Source of the DNA: Neurospora tetraspora
Lineage: Eukaryota; Ascomycota; Sordariomycetes; Sordariales; Sordariaceae
Assembly: GCF_033439725.1 (NCBI RefSeq)
Contig: NW_026944390.1
Coordinates: forward strand, 2,108,001 to 2,172,000
DNA: 64,000 nucleotides
Reading direction: 5' to 3'
Shown piece by piece: positions 1 to 12,976 of the stretch. The first letter of the stretch is position 1; the number at the start of each line of letters is the position of its first letter. The notes under the pieces are model-generated. The model had not been told where the DNA came from. It did not search any database and saw nothing but the letters and a program-made list of their open reading frames with translations. A program made the position numbers and the translations under genes.

Positions 1-218
1 AGATCGTGAAAGAAGATTCCCAAGAGCGGATATACGTGTGCAGTAATGGCCATCGAACAGCGAGAGTTCACATGAGACCTGATACCCAATAACTGGAGAC
101 GCAAATCAATTTAAAAGAATTAGAATTTTGATACAATTCATCATGTCTGTATATACAAGGTGGGAACCCTTCCGACCAGATATTTTCTCTAACTATTACC
201 CCACATGTCATAAACCTT

Positions 219-2343
219 CTAGCTATTCTCCTGTACGCTTGCCTTAAGTGACTCAAAATGGTCCTGTTGTTCCGTCGCAAGCTTGCCGCTCACATCGCTA
301 ATGATGGTCAAAATCAAGCTGTAATTATTATAAAGGAACCTGTCCCGTTTCCTCGAATCCGCTCCCAGTTGCGCCTGGCTATGCTTGGCCAGGAACGCCT
401 CCACCTCGATACGCAGTCTGTGTAGACTACTGACGATCGGCTCATCATCCCCTGCTTCGGCACTGAGGGCAAGCACACCGTGAAGGAATTGCCCGAATCG
501 CTGGGTGACGACGTGCGGAGCCGCTGAGGCTGTCTTTGCCTGTGAAGCGGATCCGGCCTTGTTGGGGAGCGCAGAAGTCAGCGTCTTGACTGATTCGCAG
601 TGGGCATCCATGACGCTCTGCAGGCGTGGCCACAACACCATGGCGGTGCCGTTGATGTAACCATCCACAACGGGAACTCGGCGCCGTTGGAGTTCAAAGG
701 CGAAATGCTGGTTCAGACGCACGCATAGCAGCAGACCGAGTCCGTCATAGGTGTCGGACACAAGCTGCTTGGTGAGGGCTTGCCCAAGGGCAAAGGTCTG
801 ATCGAATATGTAGGTGAAGTGACGCGAGATGAGCGAAAGTGATAGTGCCGGGCTGAAGAAGGCCACGAGGAATGTGTACTCTGCCGTAGCGTTGTCGACA
901 AGGGCGAGGTTGAAGTTGCGGAACGGAACCTCAAGATAATGTGTGGTCTGGTCCTCGTCGGCCAGGTAAGACGACATTGCTATTTGGTCCTTAGACTTGA
1001 GCAGTTCATTCCTTCGGCCGATGCTAAAGGCGTCATGGGGCGCGCCTCCAAGTTTGGATCCAGACAGGACAGTCGTTCTTCGAGAGGTGTCCTCGTGTCC
1101 CATCGCGTCGTTCTTATCGATAATGTGAAGCTTCAGCTTGTCCAAAGATTGTTTGTAGCGGGTAAACTGGTTCAAGTAATACCACCGCATGGTGTTCATG
1201 TAGGCCTGACATATCTCGCCGGCGAGTGTAGGTTGATGTTTTTGGAGGAACGCAAACAGATCTTTGAACCGGAGGAAGTTCTGCTGTTGAATGATCTGGG
1301 CATTGATGTGAGGCGACCGCAATGCTTTGATTTGCGCAACCAGAAAGTCCCGTATTCGTCCGATAGCCTTCAGAAAAATGCATTAGAACATAACAGCCAG
1401 ACCCGAACAACAATCCTTACCTTGAGGATGAGCTTTTCCAGCAATGGGCCAACATCAGCAAGCGCTTTGCTCTGGGGTTGTTGCGCATTCTTCTTATGAG
1501 CCGTAGCTCTCTTGTCCACCTCGGCCAGGACCTTCACCCATGTTTCGTCGATATGACCTTCGGCAATCGTTGTTATTACGAGAGGAGAGACGCTCAGCTC
1601 TTCCACCAAGGGTCCCAGACCCTTCTCTACAGCCTTTCGGTTTTCTAGTCTCACGTTAAGAGCTTCTGATCGCGCCTGGAGGCTTTCAATATCGGCAGAC
1701 ACAGCAGCTAGGTCATTGCGAAAGTTGGTGAGGTTGGATTCAACGGAGCTCAGGATGTCATCGCACGCGCGGATCGACCGATGTAGGTCCTCGAATTTGG
1801 CCTTGTCTCGCTCATCTGGAAAGCACTTTATAAGCATGGCTGGAGGGCAGGGCAATAGGAACAATAAGATGGCACCATACAATCTTGAACACTTTGGGGT
1901 TTATAGTTGTCCACTTGGCGCGAACTGACGTCAGAGCCGGCGAGCTCGGTCAGGGTCAAGCCGCCAAAGTCAACGTCGAAGTCCAGGTCATCTTCGGTGA
2001 TGCCGCTCGCTGGTTTCGCCTCCGGTTGTTGTGTGGTATTGGTACTGGGAAACTGGCCTAGAATCCTAGCCAGGACCTCTTCGGGATCTGGCGCATCGTC
2101 CACGGTAGAAGACTGCCTCAAGGAGGAGCCATTGGTTTTCTTTGCCGAGGCGAGGAGGGAAGACGACGAGTCATTCGAGACCAAAGATAATGCAGAAGAC
2201 CCTCTCGTATTAAGTCCGGGCCTCTGGGGGGCAAGATATGGACCGCGCGAGCTGGTACGTTGTGGCAGCGGCGAGACGGAACGGTTGTTCGGCGGAGGAG
2301 CTGCGCTTCCTGGATGCTGGCCGGGACGTCGATCAAGCCACAT
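219..2343 (-). CDS. vps52: Vps52, GARP tethering complex subunit
   Basis: Predicted 668-residue protein in three exons (1881-2343, 1421-1815, 219-1367), with introns of 65 and 53 nt. The first junction restores VQDYERDKAKFEDLHRS and the second LEKLILKAIGRIRDFLVAQ, both continuous with the Vps52/Sac2 family. Residues 1-150 are Ser/Pro-rich and low in complexity. Next comes a coiled-coil region with the family stretch SADIESLQARSEALNVRLEN, then the helical-rod domain (HINAQIIQQQNFLRFKDLF, YYLNQFTRYKQSLDKL). In the family, Vps52 joins Vps51, Vps53 and Vps54 to tether endosome-derived vesicles at the trans-Golgi. The start is the only ATG that opens this frame, and the protein ends ASVQENS. It is divergent from eIF5A across about 1.2 kb. 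Confidence 0.93.
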
Positions 2344-3563
2344 AGCGAATCAAGCACCGCCAGAGACGAGGCGCGAGGAGCATGCTGGTGCAGCAGAAAA
2401 TCGATATGGGACAGGATCACGCTGGCGGACTCGAAATGTTGTCGTCGGCGTCGTCGTCTTCTGTCATATGCCGATAAATGTTGGACTTGGGCGAGGACCG
2501 TCTTGCCGCTCTCCGTCGCAGTTTCGTTGTCTCCAGGAGACCCTTGGAATCGTCGAATGCGCGCCAGCTTGGCTTGGCAAGTGGATGATGGGAGCTAGCA
2601 ATTGGCGGCAGCGAACAGCTGGGTCCAGGGCGCCCGACACAAGGCTGGCCAGGCTAGCCCTCTGTCCTCTACCAGATGGTGAGGGTTACACTTTTATGCA
2701 TGGATTCTGATTGGTGAATTCCCTCCGCCACCACTCACGTCGTGCGGGTCCCGTGCGAGACATTAGAGCTTTCCCGCATACGGCCTAGCCTGGCCACTTA
2801 GCCAGACAGAAGGCGGGGCGGGAACTGACCTCTCCAGTTCCGCAACACCACAAGAGGAGATCGATCACGATCGCGTGTACATGCCATTTGTACTTACCGT
2901 GTTTGCTCAGAAGGGACGGCTACCCTCAAGTAGAGGCTAAGATTGTTCAACAGTACCTAGTAGAGGCATAATGCGAAGGCAATTGATGCTGTATTGTCGA
3001 GCTATTCATGTAACCAACAGCGGGGTCGAGTTGCCGGCCAGTCAGAACTCAGAAGAGCCGAGGAAAAGAGAGGTCTCTGGTGCAGTGCAGACTGCAGACA
3101 TGAGTCCGTCGTAACAGACAAGTGAGGAGACGACCAAAGAAGGGTGGGCGGGAGCGAAGGGGACTGGAGGGTTAGAGGTGAGTACCGCTTGAAAATGTGG
3201 CACGTGGGGAGGGTTAAGTGAGGGTTAATGCAACAAGCCCAGACCGGTTGGAGGGTCAATTTGTTAGCAACCTGAAACTCAAGAGGCAAAAATCTGTTGG
3301 AGTGCAAGTTGTGCGCCAAAGTGTGAGAGTTGTGGGTGCTTCCCACCAGGTGGCAGGGAGGAGGGGCCTTTCCTGACTGGACCGCTGGCGGGGATGCTGC
3401 ATTTTTTCGTCCCTCTCGACTCCCGTGCTCAAAATCGCTTTTTTTTTCCTTTTTCAACTCCCTCCATATTTTTCCTCCCCCGTGCCGCCTCCAGCGTCTT
3501 GATCCATCATCTTCTGTCTCTCCTTGCCCTTTCGACGGTTTATCCTTTGTCAATCCTTTCAAG
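2344..3563. other. Intergenic, divergent VPS52/eIF5A promoters
   Basis: 1.2 kb between two divergent starts. I see no credible coding exon; open frames on either strand here lack family resemblance. The eIF5A side carries a pyrimidine tract (about 3439-3480) close to the start codon. Confidence 0.6.
3439..3480 (+). promoter_or_regulatory. CT-rich tract upstream of eIF5A
   Basis: A run of T and C (ten consecutive T, then CCTTTTTC and CCTCCCC) lies 85-125 nt before the eIF5A start. Pyrimidine tracts near transcription starts are common in strongly expressed filamentous-fungal genes, so this is a plausible core-promoter element. No TATA box is evident. Confidence 0.35.
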
Positions 3564-4465
3564 ATGTCTGCCCCCAACGACGACGCTGTAAGTCCATCTT
3601 CCACCTGCTGTCGCGCCCTTTCATAATCATCGTCACACTCCATCATGGTGGTCGCTTGCGGGCGGCTGTCTGCGTAGGCAGAGTCGTCACCCCGCATCGT
3701 TCATCGCGCACCCCCTCTCGCTCCTCCCGTGGTGTGGTCCTTCGACGGGAATGGCCTCTTATTCGCCCAACGCACCGAATCCGAATCGCATCATCTTCAC
3801 CTGATCACCCGTCGCAATAGCCGCGTCCATCATCAGCGAAGCATTGGATGCTAACCGCAATGACCCCATATATAGCAGCATGAGCACACCTTCGACTCCG
3901 TCGACGCTGGTGCGTCCGCCACCTACCCCATGCAGTGCTCTGCTCTGCGTAAGGGTGGCCACGTCGTGATCAAGAACCGTCCTTGCAAGATCGTCGACAT
4001 GTCGACCTCCAAGACCGGCAAGCACGGTCACGCCAAGGTTCACTTGGTTGCCATCGATATCTTCACTGGCAAGAAGCTCGAGGATCTCTGCCCCTCCACC
4101 CACAACATGGACGTTCCCAACGTCAAGCGCACTGACTACCAGTTCGTACGTATTATCCGGACGCTCCCCCGATCGCTGGGTCAGGAATTTGGAAGCTAAC
4201 TTTGCAATAGTCCTACATCGATGAGGACTTCCTTGTCCTTATCGACTCCAACGGTGAGGAGAAGCGTGACGTCAAGATGCCCGAGGGTGAGCTTGCCAAG
4301 CGCATTGAGAAGCTCGAGGAGGAGGGCAAGGACTTCTGTAAGTTTCCCGACACTTGCGCTTTTCAGCTTGCGCGATACTAATACTGCTATACAGTCGTCG
4401 GTGTCCAGACCGCCATGGGTGAGGAGGCTGCCATCGATGTCAAGGAGGCTGCCAACAAGGACTAA
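3564..4465 (+). CDS. eif5A: Translation factor eIF5A (hypusine-containing)
   Basis: Predicted 162 residues in four exons: 3564-3587, 3879-4145, 4211-4337, 4395-4465. Introns are 291, 65 and 57 nt. Exon 1 encodes only MSAPNDDA. The hypusine loop [12 protein letters not shown] is intact, with the modified lysine at about residue 56. It is followed by the conserved [11 protein letters not shown] segment and a C-terminal OB-fold domain ending EAANKD. eIF5A binds the ribosomal E site and relieves stalling during elongation and termination; hypusine is made by deoxyhypusine synthase and hydroxylase. Length matches the family (about 160). The large first intron directly after the start is typical of highly expressed fungal translation genes. 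Confidence 0.97.
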
Positions 4466-5590
4466 AGGAAGTCTAATTGAGGAGTTGGAGGGACACCGGA
4501 CGTTTGGCATTTAACGATGGCTTCATGGGACGGTTCTGTTGGTTTTTGCCTGGCTAAGAGATATCCGTCTTTTTTGCGCTATATCTAAGTGTTTTATGGG
4601 TCACACATGAATGGTTTCACGTCTTCCCGTTTTGTTGGACCCGGTAGCTGCTGGAATAGGGCGCGACTTCTTCAGGAAATCGCAAGAAGCTAACGTCTGC
4701 CAAACATCTTGCGCGTCTCATGGTCTTTTCTCGGTGCGAGTCATTGAATCGGGTTGTTTGCGAATCGCAAAAGAGCCGTGCTGTTTGTTAGCACAACGTT
4801 CGCTGGATTGAGATGTTGGTCCAGCTCGGCTTCCCCGTTTCGAGCTGTTGGGTACCTCTCTGGTCTCGTTTAGTCTCCGATAGGACGAGCGAAGTTCATC
4901 CCGTGTGGGGATATGATACCGAGACATGACTGGCGGCGCAACTGACGTTGACATGTACATATCGGCTTTCACGATTCAAGCATGTGCTAGTCCATGTGAA
5001 TGTGTGGGTCATTCGATACTTAGGATATTATAAAAGCATCAATGAAGGTAGTCTCTATGTATACCAATCATGCCTCCACTAGCGATCTAGAGGTCAATGT
5101 GTCCGGTGGGTCAGCCAGGCCTTCTCACTTTAATTTCACTTCATACTGCAGACGGCGAAACATCAGACTGAAGAGCAGCTTCTTGTCTGTCAAGTGATTC
5201 GCAGGAGCAAAGCGGCGTTGCGTGTTTTTGGCGAGTTTCGCGACTTTCGTCAGAAGGAAGGTCAAAGGCAAACCGGTTTCGCGCTGTTCTGCCCAGGTTT
5301 GAAATTTTCATTATCTGTCGGCGAGTCGCATGTCCGCCAACATGCTTTCAACACAAGTGTAACTATCGCCATTTCATCCTCTTTTCAGTTGAATTATACC
5401 CATTTTTTATTTTTTTTACTTTACCCAAGAGACGTTGCAACTCTCAATCATCTGACCTTCCCCTCGTGAACCCGTGCGCCCGTTTTCATTATTCACTCAC
5501 CCCGCTCGACCTGCGTCATCAGTGACGGGACATAGGAACAACGTTACAGTCTTAACAAGCAAGCACGCAGGCAGGCAAGCACTATTGAGT
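4466..5590. other. Intergenic, eIF5A 3' region and RRN7 promoter
   Basis: 1.1 kb between two plus-strand genes. No coding exon, RNA gene or repeat that I can support. Confidence 0.55.
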
Positions 5591-7578
5591 ATGGATGAAC
5601 AGAGGCTCAGAAAGTTTCCCAACGGGCAGAGATGTACCGAATGCCGTGCGCGAAAGTACTACTCTGAGAATGGACGAAGATATTGTCAGCGCGGTCATGA
5701 AGTTGAGGTACGTTTAACCACGCTCAAAACCTTGTTTGCTTGCAAGGAAGGCCACCAACCCAATTGAATCCAATTCAAGATCCATGCGCTGATCACATAT
5801 ATCAGGGGTACATCCAATTTGACGTCGACGAAGACGACAACTACGGCAAAACCGGCAAAGTAGTGCGCAAAGAAAAAGAGGTCCGCGAAACCGAGCGCAA
5901 GCATCTCTCGGGCAACGACGCCAAAGAACTCTACCTTGACTGTCTCCAGATCATTTTGCGCAAACAAATAGGCTGGCTGATCCGCGAAAAAGGCTTCTCC
6001 GACGAACTCGAGTCTATCTGCCGCGACCTCTGGGACCTACGAATCCGCAAGTTCATCGGCCTCAAAAGCGTTTCTAGGGCATCACTCCAGGAAAAGGGAA
6101 AGGGCGCTGATCACGATGGAACGGGGTCGCAACATGGCGGTGCCTTGTCGCAATCCGGTTCGGACAGCGAGATGGTCATGTACAGCTCGCAGGCGGAGAC
6201 GACGGATACGTCGGCTGATGAGAGTGTGAAGAGTCAGAGGAAGAGGTCCAGTAGAGTGAAGGATTGGGAAAGCGAGCTGTGGGATTTGCCGGGGCCGATG
6301 GAGGTGCTGGCGCTGATTTATATGGGGTGTTTGCTGAAGCAGGAGCCGGTGAGGGTGGGGGATATTTATTGGTGGGCGAAGAATAACCAGTTGCCGTTTC
6401 TTGGTGCGGTAAGTTCATGTGTGTTTTGGGCTCACAAGAAGTTCTCTTACTGACCTCCTGCTAGATCGAGCTGGTACCCAACGAGCTCAAAGAACGCTTG
6501 CCGGGTTGGGCCCAACGAACACTGTTAACACGATGGGCAAAGTTCGACGGAAGCGAGCTGCACAAGTCGTTGTTGACCTTGACCCTAGGTTTTAAGAAGA
6601 ACTATGGCATGGTATCACCACCACTTCCAGCACCGTCATTACTAGTCTTGTATCTCAAAGACCTGGCTCTTCCACGTACGTTCTACTACCCTTTTACCTC
6701 AAACAAGTGCCATTATCTAACCTTAGACACAGCCGAGGTCCACCTCCACGCCCGACAAATCTGTCTCATGCTCAACCTCTCCTGGACCTTCCCAACCCGC
6801 CAAAACATCAAAGACGACACGTCCTCCCTCACCGGCAAGACCTCTCGCTACACCCTCCTCGACATCCCAGACGTGCTACTGGTCGCCTCTCTCGTGCTAG
6901 CAACCAAGTACATGTACCCCATGGACGGCGTCAAGCGGTACCCACGAGACAACAATGACCCATTAACTTTGAAGATGGACTGGGATGCTTGGGAGGCCGA
7001 GTTTGCGGATCCGCCTGAAAAGCCGCTCAGGAGACTGGACTTTGCGGCCATGGATGCGGAGAAAGTGTGGACGTTGAGTAAGGAGCAGATGGTGGAGTAT
7101 CTGGATTGGTATCAGGAGACGCAGTTGAAGGGGTGGAGTGCCGCTGGTATGTAACCCCTTTCCCCCGGAACTGAATGAAGTGTGCAAGGTTGGCTGACAA
7201 GATGCAGACGAAACCGAAATTGATCGGCTCTTCCCCCTCGAGAACGTATTACGACTACCAGAGCCCGGCAGTAAAGACATGACGGACGAGGAGCTCATTG
7301 CTCGGATGCACCGAGTGCAAAAGTCCATGACGCTGGTTGAACCGAGGCCCGAAATTGACAATGGAAAGAACATTAAGAGGCTGGGATCGCTTCACCAGCG
7401 GTTTAGGTCCGTTGAGCAACTTGGCGAGTCTGGTCCTGCGAGACGGTTCCATGAGAAAGCTGCGGAGATCTCTGGTCTGTCACTGAAGGCTTTGGTGAAG
7501 GCGGTTTACAGTCTGGAAGAGCTGTTGTATGGTTGGGAGAAGAGGGAGAAGAGAAGGATGAGATTGGGGGAGGTATGA
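5591..7578 (+). CDS. rrn7: Rrn7/TAF1B-like RNA polymerase I core factor subunit
   Basis: Predicted 573 residues in five exons: 5591-5707, 5806-6408, 6465-6675, 6727-7146, 7208-7578 (introns 98, 56, 51, 61 nt). The N-terminus is a zinc ribbon, CTECRARKYYSENGRRYC followed by QRGHEVEG, giving C-x2-C-x13-C-x3-H. A cyclin-fold region follows (KELYLDCLQIILRKQIGWLI; later VHLHARQICLMLNLSW and PDVLLVASLVLATKYMYP). This order, ribbon then split cyclin repeats, is that of Rrn7/TAF1B. That protein is the TFIIB-like part of the core factor that recruits Pol I to rDNA promoters. An acidic, Ser-rich linker is at about residues 130-190. Exon junctions keep frame throughout. Confidence 0.9.
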
Positions 7579-7898
7579 TCTGCCTAAACACTTGCCTAGG
7601 CAGATGCTCGAGATCGGAAGAGTACGGGGTTGAGCCTGGGACATGGATACTTATATCGAGCATCACAAGGACACAAATCCCGGTTATATGTTGAGGATGA
7701 CCATCCGGCTGGGTGAAGTTGTTGAAGATGAAGGTACAGTGCAGATATGAAGCTGGTGAACACTGTGCTATGTGCACGTACCACTTTGCCCAGAAAGCCC
7801 TAGCGGCCGTTTCCATAACCCCCACCATGGCTTGCCGTTCCCCGACATCATCCCATCACTCCCTCACCACCGACCTCGCCTAGGAATAATCGGTCAAG
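7579..7898. other. Intergenic, ubiquitin-L40 promoter and 5' UTR exon
   Basis: 320 nt. The 3' end must belong to the untranslated first exon of the ubiquitin-L40 gene, because only the A of its start codon (7899) precedes the first intron. The transcription start cannot be placed. Confidence 0.55.
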
Positions 7899-8688
<790 letters not shown>

Positions 8689-9383
8689 ACGATTCCCTCT
8701 TACGTACCGGCATCAGGATTTGGCGCATTTGGGTTTCGGGGGCAACGGGCATGGTTACGGCAACGGCATAAGGATAACAGGACAGGGAAACACGGGACCT
8801 GGGAATGGCTACAGCATAGACCATCTAGTCGAACACTCCTAGGTAGTTCGTGAACGAACTCGGATATTGCCCGTAGAGGCGTACAATAAGGCATGGAAGC
8901 TCCCCTAGAAAAGTTTAAGTGAACTCGCAGCAGAACCCCGTCTCGAATCGCGAATGTCGCTCGTAGCAGTTCAACAACCTTGATGGCCTCCCGGGACCCA
9001 CGTGACATTTTGCGGGGAGTTAGTGCAGGGACGGGAAGCCGTAGGGGGGTGCACTGCTGCAGTTTCAGGACCCCAACAGGGGGCGTGCACGCAATCGTAC
9101 AGCGGTACGTACCCTTTACGCGGCTCCCGTTGAAACAGCTGTCCACCAGCTCCGGAGGGACCAGCTTCTGAAATTCAGTTGGAGCTCATCCATCAATAAC
9201 ACTTTCTGACACCCGACTAACACCAAACACAAACGAACCACGACGACACCGTTTGACTTTGAGGCGATTCCGACCACTCCGAAACAACTATCGACGTGTT
9301 CCCAACCTCCAACCAACTTACCACTGAAGCATTCGTCATCCCTATACCTACGCATTCGACCAGCAGACGAAACAACCGACAAG
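8689..9383. other. Intergenic, L40 3' region and YIPF promoter
   Basis: 695 nt between two plus-strand genes. A minus-strand open frame (8700-9146) has no family resemblance. No RNA gene seen. Confidence 0.5.
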
Positions 9384-10471
9384 ATGTCCAGATCCGGCTA
9401 CGATGCAGTCGTAGACGTCGACGACGAGGTTCGCCCTCCCCCATCCCATCCACTCCTACTCATTTATACCCAAACTAACAACTCCTTCTCCTCCCCACCC
9501 AGGGCGACCTAGGCCACACCGACCTCCAAGAAGATCTCGAGTTCCACCAATCCAACTTCTCCGAATCCTCCCCCCTCGGGCGCAAGGGAACCAAGTCCAC
9601 CCAACACACCACCACCTCCACCTCCTCCTCCGGCGGCGGCCTCGGCCTGCTCCCCGCGCCCGTAACCGCCACTTCGAACTCCAACTCGGGCTCCAGCAAG
9701 CGCTTCCTCTGGACGCTGTCCTTCTACGCGCAGTTCTTTGACGTCGACACGTCCAGCGTGCTGCAGCGGTGCTGGGCGGCGCTGTACCCGCGGGCGAACT
9801 TCTTGGACGTGCTGGAGGGAAATCCGGATCTGTACGGCCCGTTTTGGATCGCGACGACGGTGGTGTTTATTTTGTTTTTGGGCGGGACGATTAGTGATTA
9901 TTTGGCGCAGACGGGGCATGAGCCTTTTGCTTATGATTTTCGGTTGTTGAGCGGTAAGTCTATTTGGTCACTCCCTGTGGTTCATTTTCTTTAAGGAGGT
10001 GGATGGGTTGCTAACTATGAGGAAACAACAGGTGCCGCTGGTCTCATCTACGGCTACACCTTCGTCCTGCCAGTCGCTTTGTACCTCGCCCTGCGGTACT
10101 TTGGCTCGGAATCCGCCAACTTGCTCGAGTGCTGGGCTTTGTACGGTTATTCCAACCTCATCTGGATCCCGGTGGCGCTGATTAGCTGGTCGCCGATTAC
10201 TATCCTTAACTGGGTGTTTGTGGGCGTTGGGTTCGGTGTGTCGGTTGCTTTCCTGCTCAGGAACCTGTATCCTGTGCTCAGCGCTACCGATCGCCAGACG
10301 AGCAAGGTGTTGTTGTTCGTTGTGGTGGCGCTGCACTTTGGCTTGGCCCTAGCCATCAAGGTGCTCTTCTTTGCGCATGGAAGCCCGGCGTTGAAGGATG
10401 GTCCGAAGGGAGCTGCCCCTGGTGGTGGGGATGCGAAGCCTGCTGATCCGGCTACGATGATGATGTTCTAG
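9384..10471 (+). CDS. YIPF1/YIPF2-type Yip1-domain Golgi membrane protein
   Basis: Predicted 311 residues in three exons: 9384-9428, 9503-9953, 10032-10471 (introns 74 and 78 nt). The first donor is the unusual GTTCGC, but a strong branch site (ACTAAC) and CAG acceptor join MSRSGYDAVVDVDDE to GDLGHTDLQEDL in frame. The N-terminus is a Ser/Thr/Gly-rich cytosolic tail. It is followed by FYAQFFDVDTSSVL and the family signature NPDLYGPFWI (about residues 122-131), then five hydrophobic spans. Yip1-domain proteins bind Rab GTPases and work in ER-Golgi and intra-Golgi traffic. The FFDVDT and NPDLYGPFW motifs point to the YIPF1/2 (yeast Yip5-like) branch. The C-terminus is a Gly/Ala/Pro-rich tail ending TMMMF. 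Confidence 0.88.
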
Positions 10472-10940
10472 GGGAAGGGGGGAAGCACATAAGGGAGACT
10501 GGCTTAATAGGTAGGGGTAAGTCTGGAACTGTGATTTTGTATCTGATATATGATGTTTTACTACTATCATCATCACCGAAAGCTTTTGGGAAGGCGTTTG
10601 CCGTGATTGGTATCTTGGAAGTCATATTTTAAAGTTCAATCAGATTATAAAACCATGAAAGTTTTGATAAATTCGTGCTGGCGATTTGTCTCGCCCATCT
10701 GCTTCTTTCTTCAGCAACAGATTTCCATCAGCCACGTGTATATCGGACCTCTAAACAATTTTATCTATTGCTTTTCCCTTTCGCTCTCTGCGCAGGCTCG
10801 ACACCAGTCCATAACGCCTGTCGTTCTAGATCAAATACCCTCTCCCAGTCTCTTTTATCCTGACAGCTCCCCTACCCACCCTTGGATCCCTACATCCTTC
10901 AACACCTTTCACTGCACCGCTCCATGTCATCATGCTCTCC
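10472..10940. other. Intergenic, convergent 3' ends
   Basis: 469 nt between the converging YIPF and rhodanese genes; presumably two 3' UTRs. Nothing else visible. Confidence 0.5.
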
Positions 10941-11906
10941 CTAATGTTCGATTTTCCCTCCCTTTGCCGCCCAATCCAACCAACTCCCGGGATACTCACT
11001 CACCTTCTCCCACCCCGCCTCCCTCGCCAATCCAGCCGCGCCTCTGCTGCGCACGCCAGCCTTGCAGTAAAAGACCACCTCGCTGTCCTTGGAGGGGCGC
11101 GGGAAACCGTGGCGGTCCTCGAATTCGTCTTCGGAAATAAAGAAGGAATCGGGCGAGGTGGTGACGGGGATGTTGATGGCGCCCGGGATACGGCCGGTTT
11201 GGATGAGTTCGCCTGGTTCGCGGACGTCTGTGGGGTAGGTACATGTTAGTACATATGGTTGGGGATGATGGCTTGGGAAAGTGGGAGGAGGAGGAGGAGG
11301 GAAGAGAACATACCAACGATAATAACGCTCCTCTTGGGATCTTCAATCAACTTTTGCATCTGTTTTGTATCCCCGTCAGCTTCCGTTTTCCTTAGGTTGT
11401 TCTTATTTTCCACCCTCGTCTTCCTGCTTTCCACTTTCTTCTTCCATTTTCCACCTCGCTTCACAGACTCTCTGGTCCTCATTCAGGTTGTCCGTTTCCA
11501 ATCCCAAACCCTTCTGCTTCTTCTTCCAGAAGCCATACTCCAGAGTATGAAGTAAACAAAAAAAACCTACGTCCTCAAACCCCAAAATCTTATTTTCTCC
11601 CTTTCCCTGCGCCTCCTGCGAATAAGCCCTCGCCCTCGACCTCTCGACAGCTTCCTTGGCTCTCGCTGTCCATGTTGTAACTGCCACTGGTCCGGTAGCC
11701 TGAGCGTTAACCTTGGGCCGTACGGGAGCAGCAGTCGAGAAAGCTCTTTGCGTCGGGACTTGTTGTTGCGCTTGGGCGGTAGCAGCCTTGCGCAGGGTCG
11801 CGCTGGTGACGGTAGTTACAGGGGAAGTAGAGCCGAAGGAGACGGGTTGCGCGGCGGCGGCGGCGCCGCTGAGGCGTGCGATGGAACGTCTTGCTAGGGC
11901 GGACAT
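10941..11906 (-). CDS. Mitochondrial single-domain rhodanese
   Basis: Predicted 222 residues in three exons: 11571-11906, 11314-11359 (46 nt), 10941-11227, with introns of 211 and 86 nt. Residues 1 to about 90 are rich in Ala, Arg, Ser and Thr and lack acidic residues, as in a mitochondrial presequence. The rhodanese domain starts at FEDMQKLIEDPKRSVIIVDV, includes DVREPGELIQTGRIPGAINI, and has the active-site loop CKAGVRSR with the catalytic cysteine at about residue 182. It ends SWLDWAAKGGKIEH. Single-domain rhodaneses transfer sulfane sulfur from thiosulfate or persulfides; the yeast relatives Rdl1/Rdl2 have thiosulfate sulfurtransferase activity. The physiological substrate here is unknown. 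Confidence 0.9.
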
Positions 11907-12976
11907 GGTGATGTTCGTCGTTGCTGTTGTTTGTCTGTTATGTACTTTTGTTTGGTCCGTAACGTAGAGAAAGATGCTGTGGCGAGAATTGTCGGAGTTT
12001 GGAATGCAAAGTCCGAAAGGTATAAGTCACCTCCAGGTCGCCTCGAAATTCAAAAGTTCAAATGTCAGTGCATCGAAATCGGACAGTTTGCCGGCAGCAG
12101 TGCGGGTATGGCGATGCGCCAGCGCCCGAGGTGCGGAGGCGGGCCGCCCGGGCGAGCCGGGGTAGGTACATCAATTCGGCCCCACTATCTTAACGTCACC
12201 TTATCCCCAATGGTGGAGTCGAAACATCGAACCCGTATAGGTAACATGTTCCTTATCACTTCTTCCAGTCCTCCAACTGGTGATCAAGCAAAGAAAACTG
12301 TCAGATGCCAAATGCCGAATGCAGCTACCCCGGCTCAGCCCTGGGTCCTTGTCCAACCAGCCGGGTACGGTGACGAGTGGGCGTACGTAAAGGAATCTCA
12401 TGACTCGTTCGAAGCGTGACTGTGCCTCCCGTCGGCATCCGTTCAGGATCCCGTGCTTGGGCTGGATGAGGCTCAACTCAAGTACATATATTACCACGTC
12501 GATCCCTTCCCTTTCACTCGGTGCCTCAAGTTATTTCATATGGTATTATATTAACTACATCTTTGTTGTTGGTATCAAGCCACGCCCGGTCGCTTTCTAT
12601 TTTCTAGGAGCCCCTTCGACATTTGTCAGTCAGGGCCAGCGACGCCCCAGAAAACCATCATTATCCATCATTAGGTTCCATGTCATCCTTCCCTTTTCAC
12701 GCCGGCCTCCCATTCCAACAACCCTTTGGCGCCTCATGAAATCTTCGTCATCCAGAATGCAAAGCTCTTTCCGGCGGGGGGGTATAATGTACAGCCGAGG
12801 GGGCAATCGGAGGATGACTGGACTTTGGTTCGTCATGTGTCTGTTTCGTCAAGTTCTTCCGTGGCCCCTTAAAGTTGACCAAAACCCGCGATATTATGCT
12901 TTTTTGTTCCGCCGATCTCCCAGATCAGAGGAAGATCTCTTTTTATATCGACATCCGCACCCAACACCCTCTCCGT
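11907..12976. other. Intergenic, rhodanese promoter and ERG5 3' region
   Basis: 1.07 kb. A 200-residue plus-strand open frame at 12400-13002 runs antisense into the last ERG5 exon and reads as low-complexity, Ser/Arg/Pro-rich sequence, so I do not call it. No other feature. Confidence 0.5.

Noticed and set aside
1907-2710. 267-codon plus-strand frame opposite the VPS52 start
   Set aside because: Antisense to the Ser/Pro-rich N-terminus of VPS52; no motif.
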